From JAGVIE01 sp964520905 (GTDB lineage Bacteria > Bacteroidota > Ignavibacteria > UBA10030 > SZUA-254): 17,234 nt of DNA. Both the position numbers and the translations under genes were made by a program. The notes beneath the pieces were generated by a model. That model did no database searches and had not been told where the DNA came from. It saw nothing but the letters and a program-made list of their open reading frames with translations. Of this stretch, positions 1 through 8,000 are shown one piece after another. Each line of letters begins with the position of its first letter. Positions within the stretch are counted from its first letter, which is position 1. The stretch spans positions 1-17,234 of the forward strand of contig CAZFQL010000029.1 in the NCBI GenBank assembly GCA_964520905.1, given 5' to 3'.

Positions 1-60
1 AAAAATTGTATCTTTTCTCTTAACTTATTGTCCAGAAAATCGGGGCAAGATCATTGATAC

Positions 61-84
61 CATATCAAGAAAAAGCTTGATATG
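61..84 (+). terminator. AT-rich hairpin, possible terminator of a gene left of the window
   Basis: A perfect 9-bp inverted repeat (61-69 CATATCAAG and 76-84 CTTGATATG) encloses a 6-base loop and is followed on the plus strand by TTTTC. This is the shape of a weak intrinsic terminator for a plus-strand transcript entering from the left. On the minus strand, where the giant gene at 256-4983 ends about 170 bases earlier, no T-run follows the stem, though the hairpin could still protect that transcript's 3' end. Only three of nine pairs are G-C. The rest of 1-255 is AT-rich with no recognisable gene; a 9-base direct repeat GGGCAAGAT occurs at 43-51 and 94-102. Confidence 0.35.
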
Positions 85-255
85 TTTTCATATGGGCAAG
101 ATGAGTATCTTAGTTTTCACAAAGCCCTCTGTCTTTGAATTTAAAATATTTCATCCATATGAAAAACCATGAAATAGCTTTATCGTTTTTAAGATTTATT
201 TCCAAGAATAATAATCCATTCACCAATATTTCTGTTAGTCTTGAAGAAACAATAT

Positions 256-3200
256 TTATTTCAACAGCATCAGTTTTTTCACCTGAACGAATGAATCTTT
301 CGGGTTTACAATGTTAGTCGCTTCGAGCCGGTAGAAATAAATCCCGCTCGCTACCGAAGCGCCGGCATTGTTCGTCGAATTCCAATCGATGGCAACATAA
401 CCGGCTGGTTGTACTTCATCCACAAGTGTCATAACTTCCTGACCGAGTAGGTTGTATATCTTCAATCTCACCTGGCTCGCCACCGGCAACTCATACCGTA
501 TCTTCGTCAGCGGGTTGAACGGATTCGGATAATTCTGGTGAAGTGTAAATTTATCTGGAATCGGTTCGCTTTCTTTCACGCCTACGAAAGTTGTATCAAT
601 GACAAACATGAACGGCTTGGATTGATACGGACTTTTATTCATTGCAGGATCTACCGCACGAACATGCCAGTAATATGTTCCTCTGTTCAAAGACATACTG
701 TGTGGAACTACAATGCTCGTATCGCTGGAGTAATATGCCGCTCGAACAGAATCGAACAATGTATCGAATGCACATTCCCAGAAATATTTCAAATCTGGTT
801 CATTAGAACGTGTCCATGTGAAAGTTGGATTAGCAATTTTTATCACCGCACCGTCAGCCAAGTTGAGTAGTGTTGGCATATCAGGTGATTGTAAATCTAC
901 TGTAAAATGTAACGGTGATCGGAAACCGCTGTGGCTACCCGAGCGGCTTATTCCTTCAACACGCCAGTAATATAATCCATCAACAAGCGAATCGGTAAGT
1001 GTGTATGTAGTTTCGGCAATTAAACTGGTGCTATGAACATTGATCGTGAATGCACTATCAGAAGCATATTCAAGAATGTAATGTCCCAATTTACCAGCCG
1101 TCGGAGTCCAGTTAAATGTAGGTTTTGGATTGTTCGTTGCAGATCCGTTCGTTGGTGCAAGATAAACCGGTGAAGCGATGCCATTTACCCAAGTAATTGC
1201 ATCTGGAGTGAGTGGTTCATCTTCGCGCAATCCCGCGTTATCAATTGCAACAGTGAAGAATGAATGTGTTCGTTCATTATCTCCAATGAAAATTGCCGAT
1301 GTATCTTTCGATTCGGTTAGCCATTTAACATACGAAACCGAATCATATTTTACATAGATGTCGTATCCACGAATTCCTGAACCGAGTGAATCGTCTGCAC
1401 CTGTCCATCGCACAAGGAACTCTCCGGTCATGGTTGTATCCGGTAAAGCAAATACATGACTGGTCGGTTTTGCCGAATCGACTGTATTGATATAAAGATT
1501 CGTAACGATGGGTGGATTATAATCAAAGACGATACTTGCAGAATTTTTAATTTGCGTTCCCGAAGCCAAATTTTGTTTCGGCATAACGCTGAAGATTGCC
1601 CAGCCCTGACCTTCGGGAGGATTGACATTCGGAGGCAACATAATTCCACCGAAGGTCCATGTAATCGATCTTGAAATCGAATCGACAACCGTAGTCAAGA
1701 ATTGAGGATGACTTGAGTTTTGGAGTTGAAGTGTATTCCAATCCAGATTTGTATCAAGCGTATCACACACAAAAACCGATTCAGCTTCGGCAGTTGCAGC
1801 AGCAATGTTCTCAAATTCAACAAGATAAGTAAACGGCTGATCGGTTGTTGTCCAGTGATAAGTGGTATCGTAACCACCGGGACCTGATTTATGGTTAGGA
1901 TCCATTGCCGCAACAGGTTGAACGGGTTTTTTACTATCTGGATCGGGCCAGCATTTCTGACCGATATCAACACCGCTTGCAATTAGATCTGTTATGATCG
2001 ATGCAACTTTAATTGCAGTTGCAATTGGTCCACCCACAACATAACCTGCACAAAAGAGAGCATCTTTAACGGTGGATGCCATCATCTGCACATATGAATA
2101 ACCGTCTGCCTGATCTGCCGCAATGAGTGCTGCGATGGTAGTGAAAGAATTGATACCCAAACTTATGCATTCGTTCGGGATAAACGCTCCGGCAACATTT
2201 CCAATTAGCGCTCCCACTGCCGTAACGCAAGCCCAATTTATCTCCTGGATACCATTTACAATCTGTCCCTCTTGAGCAGAGAGACTTGATGCAGTATATA
2301 AATGACCTTCAAGATCTTTAACGCCAGCTGTTATTTCAAATGGCGGAGTTCCCCATGGAATTTTTATTCGGAAATTTATTTGCCGTGTTTCGTTTGCATG
2401 AAGAAGCGGGAACATAATCGGAATGATTCTTTCCGTTTCTGTTTCTACCAGACCTAACGATGTATTCCAATTGATGCCATCGGGTTCCGGTGATGGAGCA
2501 AAATTAAAATCCGGTGTAAATATTACGTTTTTCGGAATTCCACGGATAAAAAGCAGAGTTCCTATACCATCAATATTTCCAACATTTCCTACAATTACCG
2601 AAAATGTCTGCTCTCGCCCTATCCTAACACGATCAGGTCCAACAATATCGGTCCACAATCTCTTTACCGGACGTTCAAGAGTAAATCCATCATAAAAAGT
2701 TGCTGCCCCACTATCAGGATTCATAACGGTTACGTTCCAGGTACCGAGCGCTTGATCCTGAAAATCAAACACTACCATTATCTTTTGTGGATCAATAACT
2801 TTAGTGTAATTACTATGGACATAATAATCGGATGATTTGCTCTTGGTTAATTTTACACTCGCCCCCGACCGGAAATTCTGCCCATGGATATAAGCTCTCA
2901 GAACGCCGTTATTGCCGCTATAGTCCGGTGTCATGGATAGAATAACCGGATCGGCACTTGTGCGAACAACTGCAAGATTTCGGGTAACAACATTATTAGA
3001 TGTATCCTGATCTCTTACGAGAATTGCCGCCGCCCGCAGTACGTACGTACCTGATGGAACGGCTGTCCACGATTTCGCGAATGTAATAGTTCTTGTTTCC
3101 CACGGTGCTAGAGTTACAGTCATTGTATCGGTATAAAGGTTTCCGATATCAAATCGGTACAATGCGGTCTGTTGAACACCGCGCACGTTTGCGATTTGTA

Positions 3201-4983
3201 TCCTTGGTGTAACTACTGTATCGCGGCTGACAACACCGAATGGATCGTAGATATCATTGATGCGGACATCCCGCTCCCATCTAACATAGAAATTACAATC
3301 TTTAACGAGTGGAATCGGAACTCCTTGGTTAAATATAATTCCAACAAGCCTGATCGTCGATGTCGTCAATTTTGGAGCTCCGTAACGGACGAAGAGTTTC
3401 ACTTTCCAGAGTACACCTGGACCTGTTATGGGTGTGATGCTCGCGGTCGCGATTGATAATGTTTCCCGTCTTGCGAAACTATATACTTCCTGTGCACCGG
3501 TTAATGTTCCCTCGGTGAGAACACTCGGATTCTCAAAATATGTTGAATCGAACTTTACAATCATCTGAGCGGAGGTAATACCCGGAGTGTATTGTGTCAT
3601 TGATATTGGTATTATAACGGAATCCCTTGACAATGCATTCGTATCCGGCATCGATAGAGATATATCATAGATATTAATATTCTGCGTGTAACCAATTTTA
3701 CCGACCGCATCTTCCACGCCAACCACAACACTACCGCTCTTTAGGGCATTGAGCATACCATTTTGTTTTATTCGCACGAGTGTTGTGTCGGTAACCGACC
3801 ACCTTAATGGATATACCGGTGCACCACTATTAACCATGAATTGTAATGAATCCCCAACAAGAAGATTTGCACTGGTGGGTGATATACCTAGAACTGTTCG
3901 ATTGCTTACGACTAAATATCCATCGTCGATAACGCCAGGGATATTCTCATTAAATAGAAGGTTCGAAATATTGAGCCAGGTTCCGCCATAAGATTGGATA
4001 GATGCTCTAAATCTGAGGTACATCAATATTTGAGTCCCAACACCGTTCAGGCGAGTCGAACCCGCGAAAGAAATATCTAATCGATTAGATACTTGCCGGA
4101 TAGTCGGCATGGGATATGACCCGAGCAGTGTTCCTTCCTGCCCGAAACCGAGATATGTAAGAAGGTTCGGATCGTATGTTATCGTGAATTGACCCGAAGT
4201 GACATCGACTTGACTCAGATCCGTGACATAAATCGGAATATTAACTGTATAACTCTGCAGAAATGTGCTATCCCTGATAATCATCTTGAATGCGCGGACT
4301 TCAATTGGTCCGGAAGTATCTACAATCGCTCGACTGTCTTGTGCGACAACACGAGTAAAACCGGCTTGCAACCCGGTTAATAATCCATTGGCATCAATGG
4401 TGGCTACCGATGGATTGGTAGAATACCAATTGTTTGGAGCTACAGCTCCGGATACCCAGAACTGCTGTTGATCACCCACACTAAATGTCGCAACGTCGGG
4501 ATATACATTGATTGTCGGTAGATTTGTAATCCAAACAGTCCCATTACGTGTTGTTGTTGTAGGGCTGCCCTCGTTCAGCATGGCTTTCGAGAAAGCGAAA
4601 CCGCTGCCCCAACCGCTAAGTGTAAGTGGTGCGGTAATTTTTAAGTAAAGTAAAATCCCCGTACCCGATAACGAAGTAATTCCTGCACCGGCAACAATAA
4701 TATGTCCACCGGAAACATTTGAGATGGGTATTCCCCAACTCTGGGTCATTGTTCCGGCGACAATGATACTATCGATTCGGAAAGCGTTAGGATCGTATGT
4801 GATATCCAATTCGTACGAGGTAACGTTTAATCCTGTCAAACTGCTATCGACCAACACAGGATAAAGAAACGTACTCCCCCGCAGAACCGTTGTATCTTTC
4901 AGCGCGAGCCGAATCGGCTCCGCCGCCAGTGCCTGAACAGCAACGGCGGCGAATATCACGAGAAAACAAATTAATCGTTTCAT
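256..4983 (-). CDS. Giant multidomain secreted protein, cohesin-like and Ig-like domains, T9SS tail
   Basis: A 1575-residue exported protein, probably at the cell surface or released by the type IX system; its ligand or substrate is unknown. Residues 1-20 are a signal peptide (basic MKR, hydrophobic core, ALA cleavage site). Cohesin-like domains lie near 24-153, 232-360 and 441-567 (each with a 'YDPN'- or 'FDS'-like strand), separated by Big2-like Ig domains near 156-230 and 363-440. Then come a CARDB-like domain (568-674), an IPT/TIG-like domain (677-770), another beta-sandwich (774-898), a hydrophobic helical stretch (912-1011), a 'MDPNHKSGPGG ... FDYNPPIVTN' domain of the DUF7619 type (1024-1169), three fibronectin-III-like domains (1172-1463) and a T9SS sorting domain (about 1481-1575, with QNYPNPFNP). 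The chosen ATG has AAAAGGAGC eight bases upstream; an in-frame ATG 14 codons earlier lacks this support. It lies 65 bases behind the beta-helix gene, probably in one transcript. Domain names come from pattern recognition, not a search. Confidence 0.9.
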   Translation of the reverse strand: MKRLICFLVIFAAVAVQALAAEPIRLALKDTTVLRGSTFLYPVLVDSSLTGLNVTSYELDITYDPNAFRIDSIIVAGTMTQSWGIPISNVSGGHIIVAGAGITSLSGTGILLYLKITAPLTLSGWGSGFAFSKAMLNEGSPTTTTRNGTVWITNLPTINVYPDVATFSVGDQQQFWVSGAVAPNNWYSTNPSVATIDANGLLTGLQAGFTRVVAQDSRAIVDTSGPIEVRAFKMIIRDSTFLQSYTVNIPIYVTDLSQVDVTSGQFTITYDPNLLTYLGFGQEGTLLGSYPMPTIRQVSNRLDISFAGSTRLNGVGTQILMYLRFRASIQSYGGTWLNISNLLFNENIPGVIDDGYLVVSNRTVLGISPTSANLLVGDSLQFMVNSGAPVYPLRWSVTDTTLVRIKQNGMLNALKSGSVVVGVEDAVGKIGYTQNINIYDISLSMPDTNALSRDSVIIPISMTQYTPGITSAQMIVKFDSTYFENPSVLTEGTLTGAQEVYSFARRETLSIATASITPITGPGVLWKVKLFVRYGAPKLTTSTIRLVGIIFNQGVPIPLVKDCNFYVRWERDVRINDIYDPFGVVSRDTVVTPRIQIANVRGVQQTALYRFDIGNLYTDTMTVTLAPWETRTITFAKSWTAVPSGTYVLRAAAILVRDQDTSNNVVTRNLAVVRTSADPVILSMTPDYSGNNGVLRAYIHGQNFRSGASVKLTKSKSSDYYVHSNYTKVIDPQKIMVVFDFQDQALGTWNVTVMNPDSGAATFYDGFTLERPVKRLWTDIVGPDRVRIGREQTFSVIVGNVGNIDGIGTLLFIRGIPKNVIFTPDFNFAPSPEPDGINWNTSLGLVETETERIIPIMFPLLHANETRQINFRIKIPWGTPPFEITAGVKDLEGHLYTASSLSAQEGQIVNGIQEINWACVTAVGALIGNVAGAFIPNECISLGINSFTTIAALIAADQADGYSYVQMMASTVKDALFCAGYVVGGPIATAIKVASIITDLIASGVDIGQKCWPDPDSKKPVQPVAAMDPNHKSGPGGYDTTYHWTTTDQPFTYLVEFENIAAATAEAESVFVCDTLDTNLDWNTLQLQNSSHPQFLTTVVDSISRSITWTFGGIMLPPNVNPPEGQGWAIFSVMPKQNLASGTQIKNSASIVFDYNPPIVTNLYINTVDSAKPTSHVFALPDTTMTGEFLVRWTGADDSLGSGIRGYDIYVKYDSVSYVKWLTESKDTSAIFIGDNERTHSFFTVAIDNAGLREDEPLTPDAITWVNGIASPVYLAPTNGSATNNPKPTFNWTPTAGKLGHYILEYASDSAFTINVHSTSLIAETTYTLTDSLVDGLYYWRVEGISRSGSHSGFRSPLHFTVDLQSPDMPTLLNLADGAVIKIANPTFTWTRSNEPDLKYFWECAFDTLFDSVRAAYYSSDTSIVVPHSMSLNRGTYYWHVRAVDPAMNKSPYQSKPFMFVIDTTFVGVKESEPIPDKFTLHQNYPNPFNPLTKIRYELPVASQVRLKIYNLLGQEVMTLVDEVQPAGYVAIDWNSTNNAGASVASGIYFYRLEATNIVNPKDSFVQVKKLMLLK

Positions 4984-4990
4984 TGTATAT

Positions 4991-4999
4991 GCTCCTTTT
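4991..4999 (-). promoter_or_regulatory. Strong ribosome binding site deciding the start at 4983
   Basis: On the minus strand AAAAGGAGC is followed after seven bases by ATG at 4983. This is a good Shine-Dalgarno match in a window where most genes have none, and it selects the start that places a clean signal peptide at the N-terminus. Confidence 0.7.
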
Positions 5000-5048
5000 A
5001 TCATTGTGAAATGAATTTTATGCACTTGTCAGGCATTTTACCTGATCC

Positions 5049-8000
5049 TCATTTCACCAGAAGCATTTTCTTGATACTGGTAAATTCTTTTTCACCGGTG
5101 GCAGTGATCCGATAGAAGTAAACACCGCTTCCAACTTTAACACCTGCATCGTTTGTTCCATCCCAAACAACTTCAAATGTTCCTGCAGAATGATCACGGT
5201 TGACTATCGTACTGACTACTTCGCCAAGCGAATTGTAAACAACGATTTTCACATGGGCAACATCATCGGGAACTTGATATTGAATCTTCGTCGATGGATT
5301 GAACGGATTAGGATAGTTTTGATTCAGAACATACTGAATCGGTTTACCTTCAATCTTCGTATTGTTTGATGTTGCCAAGAGTGTGAAATCCTGTTCGTTG
5401 AGTAGTACTCTTTCGAATTGTATTGACGAACTTGAATTGCCCCGAATATCTTTCGAAACATCGAACGTTAGAAGAATAGCATCTCCGTCAATATCAATGT
5501 ACTTCGACCCTGCAAGTGCGATTCTCACTTCACCTTTTGAGAAATTCGATGTGAGATTCATTTCGCCGACCGCAGAAGTCAATTTTGCTTCTTTAGCCGT
5601 CAAGATATCGCCGTTGAATTTAAGGACAATATCGGCGCCTGCAAGATGCTTGACACCATTTAGTCTAATCGGCACTGTAACAGTTGAGCCAAACGCTCCT
5701 TCGATATTTCCTAATTCAATCGATGAAGCGAGAACAGGTGTATCTTTTATTAAAGCAGTCGTTCCGCTATCTTGAGCCGGGAATGTCGTAATGAGACCGA
5801 CAACATATTGAAGAATCAGCGATGCGTCATAAGCGCTAATCGTTGTGTCTTTACTGACATTCGCAACTACTTTCTGTGGATCTGTTAGAGTGATTAGGTG
5901 AACGACATGCTGAAGTACCAACGAAGCATCATATGCCTGAATTGTGCCATTTAAACTGACATCGCCTAATTTGGGCTTAAGGGATCCATGTGAAGTAAAT
6001 GGTATGAAGTTAACGCTATCGGAGACAACCAATCCCTTTCCGCCGGGGTTTAGTGTAGCGTGATATGGTCCAGTGTCATCACCCCACCAATTGTTGGTAG
6101 CATTTATATTGAATGTCCTATCGGCATTGGTAACACCACTTTCCCAGCATTGGTAAATATCGTTATAGTTGATAACCGGATTTGACGCACCCGTTACCCA
6201 AACTCCATTCCTGTTCATGTTGATCGAGCAATTCGTAATTGTGGGGCTGGCATTATTTACATAAATTGCTGAGCGTCCATTCCAGTAATATCCACCATAC
6301 CGGAGTACACAATTTTTCAAGCGACAATCTGGATCAAGCGCATCACCTAAGAACTGAATGCTCGACCAATTTTCATACCATGGACCTGTAGCATTGCTAT
6401 CAGCATTTGTATCGCCGCCGTAGAAATCATCACGCCAAGAAGTGAACACAATCGTACTGTCGGTTGTTGAACCGCCTTCGGCGATTAATCCTTTATGAAC
6501 ATAGAGAACACCACCTGATTCAAACTTTATAATAACACCCGGTTCCACCGTGAGTGTTGAACTTGTTCCGACAGTGAAACTGCCAAAAAGGTACGGGATG
6601 TTAGAAAATCCGGCAAAGGTTCGTTTCACAAGTGTAAAATCTTGAGAAAGTGTTTCATCCATTATGCGGATACCGCGCCATGTTGTACCTGAAAGAATAT
6701 TACCGATGTATGAGCTTGGAAATGAAAGTATCGAAGTAAGCATCGGTGCATTATCGAGGTTATGAAACACACAGCTATCAACAACTGGCGCAGATAATCC
6801 CGTTAAATGTAATCCACGATAGTCACGGTCGAAACGGCAATTCGATATATTTGGTGAAGCTTGATTCATATAGACACCGGTTTCTGTATAACGGAGTATT
6901 GTATTACGCAGTGAGCATTCGGCATCAACACTTATATCGTAAAAATAAACTCTGGCGTATCCCCACCAAATGGTGGGCCACTGGAAACCATTTGTTTCAG
7001 TATCTTTGGGATTGCCATATTGGTCATCAGCAACAGCCGTGAAGATAACCGGAGCCGAGGGGGTGCCGTTTGAAATAAGACCACCGTTAACAGTTATATA
7101 TCCGCCTTTAAATATAACTCCCTCAGGTATTGTTATAGTAGTTCCAGAATTCACTGAAATCCAATCCATGATCCGATATGTGATGTTAGTAAACCCGGCA
7201 AGATTACGTTTCGGGACAGACGCTGTAACAGAGTATGTTTCCGGCATAATTCCAATTGTCCGATATCCAACATTTGAAGCTGTAGTGTTTATAAAAGTTG
7301 GATTAGTGAACATGCTCATCGAAACTATGTCATATGAAAGATTATTTAATTGTGTATTCGAAACGACCGGAGTAGCATTACCATAAACGCCAACACCTGT
7401 AGTCCCTGTATGTTCGATAGCGCAGCTATCGACTTTGCCTTTACCCCAGAAGCGTACTTCACCCCATTCCCATATGCTGCCAGCACCACTTCCGCCATAA
7501 CGAATTTCACAATTCTTCAACGAATTAAGGGAATCTAAACCGGAACTATAAAACGCGATTCCTTTCCAGTCCCAACGGTTTGGCGAACTTGCATTGCCAT
7601 CATTGTTTGTATCGCCACCCTTCGAATCATCTCGAAGTGATGTGATTACAATTTTTTGTGATGCTGTACCATCTGCAACCAAAGCACCATTTACCCAGAT
7701 GCCATTCCAATAGTCAGGAACATTTTTAATCACTACACCGGGTTCGATTGTAAGAACGGCATTCGCACTGATAGTGAGTCCTTGAATGATGTATGCGATA
7801 TTGGCGATCCCTGCAACATCACGTTTCCTTAAATATGCATTTGAAGATAATGTACCTTCTAATAATCTGATTCCCTGACTTCCATTACCCGCAAATGAAA
7901 TACTTGTTAGAACCGGATCTGATTTTAAAGACATAGCTATGGGATCATATCCGCAACTGCTGATGTTTACATTGGTGACCGTTGGAACTGATGCGCCTTC

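Noticed and set aside
2..172. Open plus-strand frame from the window edge, possibly the 3' end of a gene to the left.
   Set aside because: The 56 codons show no recognisable motif, run through the 61-84 hairpin, and can arise by chance.
5000..5048. Small TCAGG/CCTGA inverted repeat between the two giant genes as a terminator.
   Set aside because: The stem is only five pairs and no T-run follows in the direction of transcription; read-through to the second gene seems more likely.
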